Shown: positions 54,649-62,810 of the stretch, in pieces
Numbering within the stretch: the first letter of the stretch is position 1
How the letters are laid out: the number at the start of each line of letters is the position of its first letter
Source of the DNA: Streptomyces nigra
GTDB lineage: Bacteria > Actinomycetota > Actinomycetes > Streptomycetales > Streptomycetaceae
Direction: 5' to 3'
Assembly: GCF_003074055.1 (NCBI RefSeq)
Contig: NZ_CP029043.1
Location: 6,936,501 to 7,000,500 of the forward strand
Length of the DNA: 64,000 nt
Position numbers and translations under genes: made by a program
The notes under the pieces: model-generated
Database searches by the model: none
The model's input: only the letters and a program-made list of their open reading frames with translations
What the model was told of the DNA's origin: nothing

Positions 54649-55872
54649 TCAGCCGCGCGGGCGCACGGGTATCTCCTGCCAGCCGAACGCGATGAACGAC
54701 GGGACCTGACGCAGCTCCTCCCCGCCGACGGCGAGCCGCAGCCCGGGGAAGCGGTCGAAGAGCGCGGGCAGCGCGGTCAGCGCCTCGAGCCGGGCCAGCG
54801 GGGCACCGATGCACCGGTGCACGCCGATCCCGAACGACAGATGGTCGTCGGCCCCGCGCGCCGCGTCGAAACCGGAGGCGTCCGGGCCGTAGTGCGCGGG
54901 GTCCAGATTGGCGGCGGCGTACGTCGTGATGATCGCGTCCCCGGCCGGGACCGTCACGTCCCCGACCTTCAGGTCGGTCACGGCGAACCGCAGCGGCAGC
55001 GACGCGATGGACGGGTGCGCGCGCAGCGTCTCGTCGATCACCGCGTCCCAGCCGATCTCCCCGGCCCGTACGGCCGCCAGCTGCTCCGGGTGGGTCAGCA
55101 GGGCGACGACGGCGTTGCCGATCAGGTTCACCGTCGTCTCGAAGCCGGCGCCGATCACCAGCAGCAGCGTGTACAGCAGCTCCTCGTCGCTGAGCCGGTC
55201 GCCGTCCTCGTCGCGCACCCGGATCAGCTCGGTCGTCAGATCGTCGCCCGGGTGCTCCCGCCGGTGGGCGACGAGCGCGCCCAGCACCGAGCCGATCTGC
55301 TGCTGCACGAACGCGGCGTGCTCCGGCGTCGGGTCGGAGGTGTCCATGATCGCTGCGATGAGCGTGGCCGTGTCCTCGCGCAGTTCGTCCGGCACGCCGA
55401 ACAGCTCGCAGATCATCCGCATGGGCAGCGGGTGCGCGAACTCCGCCTTCAGGTCGACCGCGTCACCGGCCCCGTCGAGCGCGTCCAGCAGCTCCGCGGT
55501 GATCGCCTCGACCCGGGGCCGCATGACCTCCGTACGCCGTTGGGTGAAGCTCGGCGCGACCAGCTTGCGCAGCCGCGCGTGGTCGCCGCCGTACGTCGAC
55601 AGCATGTTGACCACGCCGACCCAGCCCAGGATCCAGCCCCACGAGGGGTGTTCGGGCACCTCGGGCCAGAGCCGCCAGTGCTGCCGCGGATCCTTGCTGA
55701 CCCGGGGATCGAGGATCAGTTCCCGCAGAGTGTCGTACGTCGTCGGGGCCCAGGCCGGGATGCCGCCGGGCAGCTCGACGGGGACGATCGGGCCGAGGGC
55801 GCGCAGCCGGGCGCTCTCGCCGGGGATGTCGGAGCCGAGCGGGTCGATGGCGATGCGGTCGGTCACGGTCAC
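54649..55872 (-). CDS. cvnF: Cytochrome P450, conservon-linked, CYP154-like
   Basis: This 407-residue soluble bacterial P450 has an oxygen-binding I-helix motif VIGAGFETT, K-helix ExxR (ETLR in IDETLRAHPSI), and the heme loop LSFGIGVHRCIGAPLARLEA with the thiolate cysteine. GTG 55872 overlaps the stop of the previous P450 (GTGA), with GGAGG 6 bases upstream, so they are coupled. Its position as second P450 of a conservon, after a P450 with an altered ExxR, repeats the CYP157-CYP154 pairs of S. coelicolor. Family-level assignment is inferred from this context and motif type. Confidence 0.9.
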   Translation of the reverse strand: MTVTDRIAIDPLGSDIPGESARLRALGPIVPVELPGGIPAWAPTTYDTLRELILDPRVSKDPRQHWRLWPEVPEHPSWGWILGWVGVVNMLSTYGGDHARLRKLVAPSFTQRRTEVMRPRVEAITAELLDALDGAGDAVDLKAEFAHPLPMRMICELFGVPDELREDTATLIAAIMDTSDPTPEHAAFVQQQIGSVLGALVAHRREHPGDDLTTELIRVRDEDGDRLSDEELLYTLLLVIGAGFETTVNLIGNAVVALLTHPEQLAAVRAGEIGWDAVIDETLRAHPSIASLPLRFAVTDLKVGDVTVPAGDAIITTYAAANLDPAHYGPDASGFDAARGADDHLSFGIGVHRCIGAPLARLEALTALPALFDRFPGLRLAVGGEELRQVPSFIAFGWQEIPVRPRG

Positions 55873-57107
55873 GACGGGCCTCCTGGCTGGTCGGGGGAGC
55901 GGGGGCTGAACCGGACGGGCAGCGAGGTCAGCGACCGGTGGAACGGCCCGGGTCGCCAGGTCAGCTGCGCACGCGGCAGCACCGGCTCCAGGTCGGGCAG
56001 CCACTGGGTGAGCCGTTCGATGGCCTCGGTCGCGATCAGCAGCGTGTGCTGCTTCACCGGGCAGGCGTGCGGTCCCGCCGACCAGGACAGATGGGAGGCG
56101 TCCCGGGGGTGCCGCTCGCCGGGGGCGTCCCGCTCCGCGAAGTGGGCGAGCGCCCCGTACGAGATGACCACCGGGACCGCCGCCCGGACCCAGGCGCCAT
56201 GGAACGACAGGGAGGTGCGGGCGTAGTGGATGCCGTAGTTGGCCAGCGGGGTCTCGTGGTGCAGGACCTCCACGACCGCGTCCATGACAGGGCGGGCCCC
56301 GCTGGTGAGCGTCGAGTAGAACGTCGGGTTGCCGAGGATGCGGGACAGGGCGTTCGACACCAGCTTCGCCGTCGGCTCGTGCCCGGCGCCCAGCGTGAGG
56401 AACACCTGCCAGGTGACCTCCTCCGGGGTGAGCCCGGCCGGGTGCGCCAGAAGCCGGCTCGGCAGGTCGTCGCCCGGCTCCGCGGCCTTCGCGGCGATCA
56501 GCTCCAGCACATAGCCGCCGTACTCGGCCTCGCCCTCGGCGGCCTCGGCGCCGCCCTCCATCATCTTGCCCAGCGCCACGTCCAGCCGGTCGCTCTGGCT
56601 GTCCGGCAGCCCGAACAGGCTGTTGAAGACCAGTGCCATCAGCGGCCGCGCGAAGTCGCCCACCAGATCGGCCTCGCCGCGCGGCCCGAACCGGCCGACG
56701 AGCACCCGCACCGCGCGGTGCACCCGGGCCCGCAGATCGTGCGGCTCGATCCCGTCGAACGTGTCGATCAGCGAGGTGCGGTACCGCACGTGCGCGGCGC
56801 CGTCGGCGAACAGCGTGTTGGGCCGCCAGCGCATCATGCCGAGGATCGGCGAGTCGTCGGCGACCGTCGACTCCCAGGGCCGGGGGTCGTGCGAGAAGGC
56901 CTCCGTGTCGTGCAGCAGGTCCAGCGCCGCGCGCCGGCCGGTGACGACGTACGCCGGCACACCCGGCGCCAACTCGCCCCAGCCGACCGGGCCCTGGGCG
57001 CGCAGCGCCTCGTAGTAGCGGTAGGGGTCCAGCGCGAAGCCGTCCTCCCACAGCCGTACGGGCGTCGCGCGGGAGAAGCTGTCGAGGTCGGGGGAGTGGA
57101 CGGTCAC
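55869..57107 (-). CDS. cvnE: Conservon P450 lacking ExxR arginine (CYP157-like)
   Basis: This 412-residue P450 starts MTVHSPDLDSFSRATPVRLW. The I-helix motif is LGAGHEPTAK. At the K-helix the usual ExxR reads E280-V-L-H283 followed by HETP, so the near-invariant arginine is replaced by histidine. The heme loop is LSWSAGPHACPVKQHTLLIA with C349; Phe of FxxGxHxCxG is Trp and the last Gly is Val. CYP157C1 of S. coelicolor, in a conservon, is known to lack ExxR, so this protein is probably of that group. It overlaps CvnD by 4 bases and the second P450 by 4 bases. Confidence 0.9.
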   Translation of the reverse strand: MTVHSPDLDSFSRATPVRLWEDGFALDPYRYYEALRAQGPVGWGELAPGVPAYVVTGRRAALDLLHDTEAFSHDPRPWESTVADDSPILGMMRWRPNTLFADGAAHVRYRTSLIDTFDGIEPHDLRARVHRAVRVLVGRFGPRGEADLVGDFARPLMALVFNSLFGLPDSQSDRLDVALGKMMEGGAEAAEGEAEYGGYVLELIAAKAAEPGDDLPSRLLAHPAGLTPEEVTWQVFLTLGAGHEPTAKLVSNALSRILGNPTFYSTLTSGARPVMDAVVEVLHHETPLANYGIHYARTSLSFHGAWVRAAVPVVISYGALAHFAERDAPGERHPRDASHLSWSAGPHACPVKQHTLLIATEAIERLTQWLPDLEPVLPRAQLTWRPGPFHRSLTSLPVRFSPRSPDQPGGPS

Positions 57108-57748
57108 CGGCCCTCCGGGGTGTCGCGGTCGATGAGGTGCTGGACGAGCGCGAGGAGCGCGTCGACGGACGAGTCGGCGTCCCGGGCGTCACAGGTGACC
57201 ATCGGGGTGCCGTCCTCCAGGTCCAGGGCGGCGCGCAGCTCGCCCTCGGTGTGGTGCCGGGGCGCGTCCGGGAACGTGTTGAAGGCGACGGCGTACGGCA
57301 GCCCCGACTCCTCGACGAGCCCCAGCACGTCGAACGAGGCGTCGATGCGCCGGCTGTCCACCAGGACCAGGGCGCCGAGCGCGCCGTAGGCGATGTCGTC
57401 CCACAGGGGCCGGAACCGCTCCTGGCCGGGGGTGCCGAACAGGTACAGCACGACCCCGCCGGGCAGGCTGATCCGGCCGAAGTCGACCGCCACGGTCGTC
57501 GTCGACTTGTCCCGCACCCCGGCGATGTCGTCGACCGGCGCGGACGCCTCGCTGAGCGGCTCCTCGGTGTGCAGGGGCCGGATCTCGGAGACGGAGCCGA
57601 TCAGGGTCGTCTTGCCCACCCCGAACGGGCCGGTCACCAGAATCTTGACCAGGTCCCGGGCGGTGTCGGGGAGATGGACGTCGTCGGACGGGCCCGCGGT
57701 GGCGCGGGCGCGGACGCCGCTAGGCGTGCTTGAGGGCGCGAAGGCCAT
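57104..57748 (-). CDS. cvnD: Conservon GTPase CvnD
   Basis: This 214-residue Ras-like GTPase of the conservon type has the P-loop GPFGVGKTT at about 40-48. The switch region has TTTVAVDFGRI, and the G3 motif is LFGTPGQERF (DxxG is replaced by GTPG). The base-recognition motif NTFPD stands in for NKxD. CvnA-D form a membrane-associated complex resembling eukaryotic G-protein signalling and influence morphology and secondary metabolism. The start overlaps cvnC by 29 bases, as is usual for conservons. It ends with a 4-base overlap with the downstream P450. Confidence 0.93.
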   Translation of the reverse strand: MAFAPSSTPSGVRARATAGPSDDVHLPDTARDLVKILVTGPFGVGKTTLIGSVSEIRPLHTEEPLSEASAPVDDIAGVRDKSTTTVAVDFGRISLPGGVVLYLFGTPGQERFRPLWDDIAYGALGALVLVDSRRIDASFDVLGLVEESGLPYAVAFNTFPDAPRHHTEGELRAALDLEDGTPMVTCDARDADSSVDALLALVQHLIDRDTPEGR

Positions 57749-58082
57749 CGGCCACTCTCTTCAGCAGGTCGGGGTCGAAGCGTGCGGCGGGCGGGATCGG
57801 CGCGCGGGCCGTCGCCAGCTCCCGGTCGATGAGGCCGCCCGCCAGGACGCGCACCGCGGACACCGGGAGCCGCAGCAGGGCCGCCGCCTCCACCACCGTC
57901 AGCGAGCCGTCCTCCAGCGCGTCCAGCAGGGCGAGCTGGGCGGCGGGCAGACCGGCGGGAGCGGGCGTGCCGACGCGGGTCAGCACCGACAGTCGCTCCA
58001 GGTGCGGCCGGCTGGGCCGGGCCACTCCGCCGGTCGACAGATACGCGGGGACCAGGGGACGGCCACCACGGCGGCCGGTCAT
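57720..58082 (-). CDS. cvnC: Conservon protein CvnC (DUF742)
   Basis: This 120-residue protein starts MTGRRGGRPLVPAYLSTGGV, includes a winged-helix-like segment (LALLDALEDGSLTVVEAAAL) and ends RVADGLRALKHA. This matches the DUF742 family, always found as the third conservon component. Its helix-turn-helix-like fold is thought to mediate protein contacts with CvnA/CvnD rather than DNA binding. The start codon overlaps the cvnB stop by 4 bases. Confidence 0.92.
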   Translation of the reverse strand: MTGRRGGRPLVPAYLSTGGVARPSRPHLERLSVLTRVGTPAPAGLPAAQLALLDALEDGSLTVVEAAALLRLPVSAVRVLAGGLIDRELATARAPIPPAARFDPDLLKRVADGLRALKHA

Positions 58083-58501
58083 GCCGGCGCGCCGCCGTCG
58101 CCGCCCCGGGACGCGGCGGCCATCGCCTTCTCGCCCAGCCGCGCCACCTGCGAGTGCACCCGGTGCGCGAGCAGGTCGAGACGCACCTCCGGGTCACCGT
58201 AGGCGGCCACACAGGTGCCGTGGTCCGTGGGCACGATCAGCACATAGCCGTGGTCGGACTCGATGACGACCTGGCGCACCTCGGCCCCGTCCCGGTCCGC
58301 GAAGGCGGCGGCCGCGGTACGGCACGCGCCCTGCACGGTGCTGGTGATCGCGGCGACCCGCTCGGCCGAGGGCCGGGTCAGGGCGTCGGTCCAGCCGGTC
58401 ACGAGTCCGTCCCGGGTGAGCAGCACGGCCGCCACGACGTGCGGCACCTCCAGGACCGGGTCGAGAACCCATGCCGTGTCTCCCGCGTCGCGGCTGGTCA
58501 T
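58079..58501 (-). CDS. cvnB: Conservon roadblock/LC7 protein CvnB
   Basis: This 140-residue roadblock/LC7 (MglB-like) protein starts near TAWVLDPVLEVPHVVAAVLL and contains LVTGWTDALTRPSAERVAAI, YVLIVPTDHGTCVAAYGDPE and VRLDLLAHRVHSQVA. In conservons it is the presumed GTPase-activating or scaffold partner of CvnD. The start codon overlaps the cvnA stop by 4 bases. The C-terminal GGDGGAPA tail is short and flexible. Confidence 0.93.
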   Translation of the reverse strand: MTSRDAGDTAWVLDPVLEVPHVVAAVLLTRDGLVTGWTDALTRPSAERVAAITSTVQGACRTAAAAFADRDGAEVRQVVIESDHGYVLIVPTDHGTCVAAYGDPEVRLDLLAHRVHSQVARLGEKAMAAASRGGDGGAPA

Positions 58502-59955
58502 CGAGCCGTTCCCCCTTCGTGGTCGGTCAGTTCGTGGTCGGTCGGGGCGGTGTGGTCGGGCTCCGCCGGTGTCTCTGTGCCGGTGGCCGCCTCTTCGGTG
58601 GTACGGCCGTCCGCCGTGGACCTCGCCGCGGCGGTGCCGGCCTGCAGCGCGCCGAGCGCGGCGGCCGCCTGCTCCGGGCGCTGTGCCGTAGGCCGCGGTA
58701 CGGCGGGCTCCTCCGGCGCGGCGGTGGCGCGGGTACGGCGCCGGCGCCGGGGCAGGCCGCCGGTCGCAGGGGCTGAGTCCCGGTCGTCGTCGTGCGTGGA
58801 CCCCGTGCCGGCCTCGGTGCGGTCGTCGCCGTAGCCGTGCACGGTGTCGGCGGGGCTTTCAGCCGGCTCTTCGCGGGACGCCGGGCGCGTGGAGCGGGGC
58901 GCGCTCGCCGCAGGCGGCCGTACCTCGGGGTCGATGTGCCCGAGGAGGTGACTGTCCACCCGCAGCACGGCGCGCACCCCGCCGTACGGGGACGGCGACG
59001 ACAGGTCGACGCCCAGGTCGAACTGCCGGGTGAGCTGGCCGATGGCCGCGAGGCCCATCCGGGGCGGATCACCGAGGTCGGTCAGCAGGATCGGGTCGGA
59101 CCCCGCCACCAGCCGCTGGGCGCGGGCGCGTTCGTCGTGGGTCATGCCGACGCCGGCGTCGTCGACCGTGACGCACACGCCGTGGTGGACGTGCTCCAGG
59201 TTGACGACGACGTCGGTGTCGGGCGCGGAGTGCCGCAGGGCGTTGTCGAGGAGCTCGGCGACGATGATCGCGACCGGCTCCACGGCGTGGGAGACCAGCG
59301 CGGTGCCGGCTTCCAGATGGTTGTGGACGCGGACCCGGTGGTAGCCGGCCAGCCGGGCCTGGCCGCCGGTCACCGCGTCGACCAGGTGCGATTCCTCGCG
59401 CGCGAGCCCGACCCAGGCGCCGCACACCACGGCGGCGACCTGCGCGCGCCGCAGCGACTGCTCGTTCTCGTGGTCGAGCTGGAACAGCGTCTGCGTCAAC
59501 TCCGGGTCGTCGTACTTCTGCTGGAGTCCGCGCAGGGCGTCCTGGAGGCGGTAGAGGGCGGCCTGGATCTCGCGGGTGGCGCCGCGCATACCGGCCTGGG
59601 CGGCCGCGTCGATACGGGTGCGCTGAGAGGCGAGTTCGGCGCGCAGGGCGTCCAGGACGTGCTCCAGCGCGAGGCCCAGCGGGGTCCCGGACGTCTGAGG
59701 GCGCAGCGGGCCGGGCACGGCGACGCTCGCATGGGTCTGCTGCCGGGCCGCGGCGGGCAGGCGGTGGGCCGCGAGATGCTCCACCTCGGCCGCCAACGCC
59801 CGGGCGGTCTCGTCCAGTTGGGCGCGCAACCGGGCGATCTCGACCCGCTGGCCCGCCTGTTGACGCTGTGCGCGCAGCAGCAGGCCGCCGAGGGCGAGCG
59901 CGGACAGCACACCGACGGCGAGCCCGCCGGTCACCAGGTCCGGTAATTCGATCAT
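58498..59955 (-). CDS. cvnA: Conservon sensor-kinase-like protein CvnA
   Basis: This 485-residue membrane protein has a short N-terminus and one transmembrane helix (about 9-28, TGGLAVGVLSALALGGLLL). A coiled-coil stretch (VEIARLRAQLDETARALAAE) and a helical region follow, then a GHKL ATPase-like domain: N box VAELLDNALRHSAPDT, G1 DDAGVGM, G2-like LGDPPRMGLAAIG. No conventional H-box histidine is evident, so autokinase activity is doubtful. A 130-residue low-complexity C-terminus (Ser/Thr/Ala/Pro) is typical of CvnA. ATG 59955 begins the operon cvnA-B-C-D-P450-P450, divergent from the small gene at 60213. Confidence 0.92.
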   Translation of the reverse strand: MIELPDLVTGGLAVGVLSALALGGLLLRAQRQQAGQRVEIARLRAQLDETARALAAEVEHLAAHRLPAAARQQTHASVAVPGPLRPQTSGTPLGLALEHVLDALRAELASQRTRIDAAAQAGMRGATREIQAALYRLQDALRGLQQKYDDPELTQTLFQLDHENEQSLRRAQVAAVVCGAWVGLAREESHLVDAVTGGQARLAGYHRVRVHNHLEAGTALVSHAVEPVAIIVAELLDNALRHSAPDTDVVVNLEHVHHGVCVTVDDAGVGMTHDERARAQRLVAGSDPILLTDLGDPPRMGLAAIGQLTRQFDLGVDLSSPSPYGGVRAVLRVDSHLLGHIDPEVRPPAASAPRSTRPASREEPAESPADTVHGYGDDRTEAGTGSTHDDDRDSAPATGGLPRRRRRTRATAAPEEPAVPRPTAQRPEQAAAALGALQAGTAAARSTADGRTTEEAATGTETPAEPDHTAPTDHELTDHEGGTAR

Positions 59956-60212
59956 CGAGTCGGTTTCCCAGAAGGTCGGTTCGGGGTGGGGCAGGCCTCG
60001 TCGCGAGACCGTGACGCGCGGCGCTCGGAGCACAGTACACACCGTCATCGATCGATCTCGCACGGTCGGCACATACTTCCCTTCGGAAGTGCCGGGAATC
60101 TGCTCGCATCTGTCGCGGACTGTCGGGATTGCCGCCCCCGGATCGTGTGTGCGGCGGCCCGACGCGTACCCGGCGAGGGCGCACGACCGTACGACGTCAG
60201 GAGGTGCCCCGC

Positions 60213-60446
60213 ATGACCGGCGCCACGGAGACCGGAGGCGTCGCCGGCACGCAGGACAAGGACTACAACCTCATCCGGTACGTAGAGGCGTGCCTGAGCA
60301 ACGCGCTGCGGCTGGAGACGTACATCGAGGACGCCGAACGCGCCCAGGACGCCGAGGTCGCCGACCTGTTCCGCAAGGCGCAGGCGGACAGCCGCAAGGG
60401 CGCCGAACTCGGCAAGGAGCTGCTGAGCCGGCGGCTCGCCGGCTGA
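60213..60446 (+). CDS. Small acidic helical protein (77 aa)
   Basis: This 77-residue protein starts MTGATETGGVAGTQDKDYN and continues with LIRYVEACLSNALRLETYI and EDAERAQDAEVADLFRKAQ. It appears entirely helical and ends LSRRLAG. The middle resembles a helical hairpin. I recognise it as a type of small conserved actinomycete protein but cannot name a family with confidence. GGAGG is 8 bases before ATG 60213. It diverges from cvnA with a gap of about 257 bases that must contain both promoters. Confidence 0.75.
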   Translation: MTGATETGGVAGTQDKDYNLIRYVEACLSNALRLETYIEDAERAQDAEVADLFRKAQADSRKGAELGKELLSRRLAG

Positions 60447-60489
60447 GTCCCGACCGGCCGGGCCCGGGCCCCGAGGCAAGGGGTGCCCG

Positions 60490-60606
60490 GGCTTCGCGCT
60501 GCCCGGCGGACGCGGGGTGTCCGGCTTCGCGCTGCCCGGCGGACGCGGGGTGTCCGGCTTCGCGCTGCCCGGCGGACGCGGGGTGTCCGGCTTCGCACTG
60601 CCCGGC
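60490..60606 (+). repeat. 33-bp tandem repeat, 3.5 copies (minisatellite)
   Basis: Three full units (60490-60522, 60523-60555, 60556-60588) and half of a fourth (to 60606) are almost base-identical. A further partial copy (GGCTTCGCGCTGCCCGGC) follows from about 60623. Each unit contains GTCCG and CGGAC arms, so the array could form a string of small hairpins. Unit length is a multiple of three, so all frames stay open, which explains illusory repeat proteins on both strands. Confidence 0.9.
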
Positions 60607-60753
60607 ACCGGAGCGGGTGCCGGGCTTCGCGCTGCCCGGCACCGGTTTCACCTGGCCGGGCGGGGGCGGCGACGCGCGGGTGGGGCCCCGGCTTCGTCAA
60701 CATCCGCCCGACACGTAGGGTTTACATGCGTTCGGCCCAAGAGGCCGGACTCG

Positions 60754-60783
60754 CTTGCTAGGGTGCTACTCGCCGGTAGCAAG
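60754..60783. promoter_or_regulatory. Nested palindromes upstream of FAAL gene
   Basis: CTTGCTA (60754-60760) pairs with TAGCAAG (60777-60783). Nested inside, TGCTAC-TCGCCG-GTAGCA (60764-60781) is an 18-base dyad, the size of many TetR-family operators. They lie about 180 bases before the FAAL start codon and may control it. Confidence 0.4.
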
Positions 60784-60958
60784 TTGATGCGGGGGGACAC
60801 GAGGGGACGGCGGACCAGCGCCGTGACCCCTCGGCGGGTCGTCGGGACGGACGGCCGGGCAAGGGGGCCCGGGCCGACCGAGGCGTCTGCACGTGTCCAG
60901 CACGTGACCCTCGCACGTCACTCTCCGCCCACCGATCCAGACAGGTGAGACTCGCGAC

Positions 60959-62686
60959 ATGGTGCGATCCCTGGTCGACCTTCTGACCGAGCACGCGATA
61001 CGTCACCCCGACCGAACCGCCTACCGCTACCTCGTCACCGGCGACTGCGACGGCGAGATCCAGGAACTCTCCTACGACCGCCTCGCCCGGCGCTCCCGCG
61101 CCGTCGCCGCCTGGCTCCAGGAGCGCGGCCTGGCCGGCAGCCGGGCCATGCTCCTGTACCCGCCGGGCCTGGAGTTCATGTGCGGCTACTTCGGCTGCCT
61201 CGCCGCCGGAGTCGTCGCCGTCCCCGGCGTCCCGCCCCGGGGCCGCACGCAGAACCACCGCGCCCTGACCCGGATGCGGCGGCTGATCGCCGACGCCGAC
61301 GCCAAGGTCATCCTCGGCGGCCGCGAGGTCATCGAGGCCCTGTCAGGCCTCACCCAGCACCTGCCCGAACTCGCGGGCCTGACCTGGGTCGCCACCGAGG
61401 ACATACCCGACGACGCCGCCGACGCGTGGCGCGAACCCGACCTGGACGCCGACTCCGTCGCCTTCCTGCAGTACACCTCGGGCTCCACCTCCGCGCCGCG
61501 CGGCGTGATGGTCACCCACGGGAACCTCCTGGACAACGAGCGGATCATCACCGCACGCATGGGCCACACCCCGGACGCCATCGCCGAGCACGGACACGAG
61601 ATGTTCGTCAGCTGGCTGCCCGTCTACCACGACATGGGCCTCATAGGCCCCGTCCTCAACACCGTATATCTCGGCGTCACCGCCACCCTGTTCTCCCCGC
61701 TGCACTTCCTGCAGCGGCCGCAGCGCTGGCTCACCGCCGTCGGTCGCTACCGCCCCCACACCAGCGGCGGCCCCAACTTCGCCTACGAACTGAGCCTGCG
61801 GCACGCCACCCCCGACCTCCTCGACGGCCTCGACCTGAGCTCGTGGAAGGTCGCCTTCAACGGCGCCGAACCCGTACGGGCCGCCACCCTGCGGCGGTTC
61901 GCCGACACCTTCGCCCCGGCCGGCTTCCGCCGCGAGGCCCTCTACCCCTGCTACGGGCTCGCCGAGGCCACCCTCATGGTCAGCGGCAGCACCCCGGGCA
62001 CCGCGCCCACCCTGCTCCCGCCCGCCGACGGACGGCCCGACACCGACGCCGTCGGCTCCGGCCGCCCAGGACCCGGCCTCACCGTCGTCATCGCCGACCC
62101 CGAGCGGCACGAGGAACTCCCCGACGGCGAGGTCGGCGAGATCTGGGTGTCCGGCGCGAGCGTCGCCAAGGGCTACTGGCGCAACGCCCTCGCCACCCGC
62201 GAGACCTTCCGCGCCCGCCTGGCCGGACACGAGGGCCGCTTCCTGCGCACCGGCGACCTCGGATTCCTGCGCGACGGCGAACTCTTCGTCACCGGCCGGC
62301 TCAAGGACCTCATCGTCGTCGACGGACGCAACCACTACCCGCAGGACCTCGAACTGACCGCGGAGACGGCCCACCCGGCCCTGCGCCCCGGCTGCACCGC
62401 CGCCTTCGGCGTGGACCCCGCGCCCACCGACGACGGCACGGCCGGCACCGAACAGGCCGTCCTCGTCGCCGAGATCGCCCCCGACGCCGTGGGCGAGGCC
62501 GAGAAGATCACCGACGTGGTGCGCAGCGCCATCGCCGAGGCCCACGGCCTCTCCGTGCGCGACGTCGTCCTCGTCCGGCCCGGCACCATCCCCAAGACCT
62601 CCAGCGGCAAGATCCAGCGGCACGCGTCCCGGGCGGCCTACCTGGGCGGCACCCTCGCCCTGATCGAGGAACCCGCCCTCGGCTGA
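60959..62686 (+). CDS. Fatty acyl-AMP ligase (FAAL), stand-alone
   Basis: This 575-residue adenylate-forming enzyme activates a fatty acid as acyl-AMP and loads it on an acyl carrier protein. Its motifs are A3 TSGSTSAPRGVMVTH, the FAAL signature FVSWLPVYHDMGLIGPV, YGLAEATLMVSG, and a C-terminal PKTSSGKIQRH with the catalytic lysine. The FAAL-specific insertion replaces CoA use by ACP use. ATG 60959 has AGGTGAG at 9 bases. The next gene begins with an ACP domain, 124 bases downstream, which is the probable acceptor. It is distinct from the fused FAAL at 36934. Confidence 0.93.
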   Translation: MVRSLVDLLTEHAIRHPDRTAYRYLVTGDCDGEIQELSYDRLARRSRAVAAWLQERGLAGSRAMLLYPPGLEFMCGYFGCLAAGVVAVPGVPPRGRTQNHRALTRMRRLIADADAKVILGGREVIEALSGLTQHLPELAGLTWVATEDIPDDAADAWREPDLDADSVAFLQYTSGSTSAPRGVMVTHGNLLDNERIITARMGHTPDAIAEHGHEMFVSWLPVYHDMGLIGPVLNTVYLGVTATLFSPLHFLQRPQRWLTAVGRYRPHTSGGPNFAYELSLRHATPDLLDGLDLSSWKVAFNGAEPVRAATLRRFADTFAPAGFRREALYPCYGLAEATLMVSGSTPGTAPTLLPPADGRPDTDAVGSGRPGPGLTVVIADPERHEELPDGEVGEIWVSGASVAKGYWRNALATRETFRARLAGHEGRFLRTGDLGFLRDGELFVTGRLKDLIVVDGRNHYPQDLELTAETAHPALRPGCTAAFGVDPAPTDDGTAGTEQAVLVAEIAPDAVGEAEKITDVVRSAIAEAHGLSVRDVVLVRPGTIPKTSSGKIQRHASRAAYLGGTLALIEEPALG

Positions 62687-62810
62687 CGCCGCCCCGTCCG
62701 CCGTACGCCGCCCCGCGTGCCGTACGGCGCACACCGCGCCGCCGGACCCGCGCGCCCACGCGCCCCGGCGACGCGGCCTCCTTCCGCGACCCACGAGGAC
62801 ATGAGTCTCC

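Larger units (their letters stand above)
60447..60958. other. Gap with 33-bp minisatellite and FAAL promoter region
   Basis: 512 bases without a supportable gene. The first part is the 33-bp tandem repeat (60490-60606). The middle (about 60715-60785) is less GC-rich and holds palindromes and a possible TAGGGT -10 element. The last part is leader sequence for the FAAL gene. Confidence 0.65.

Noticed and set aside
54649..57192. One fused 847-residue double P450
   Set aside because: The N-terminal half of that frame is an out-of-frame reading of the first P450. The real arrangement is two genes with a 4-base GTGA overlap.
60490..60606. CRISPR-like array
   Set aside because: Units abut directly without spacers and no cas genes are nearby; it is a simple tandem repeat.
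60045..60948. Proline/lysine- or glycine-rich repeat proteins across the 33-bp repeats
   Set aside because: The unit is a multiple of three, so all frames repeat without stops. There is no start with a ribosome binding site, and one frame is antisense to the small gene at 60213.
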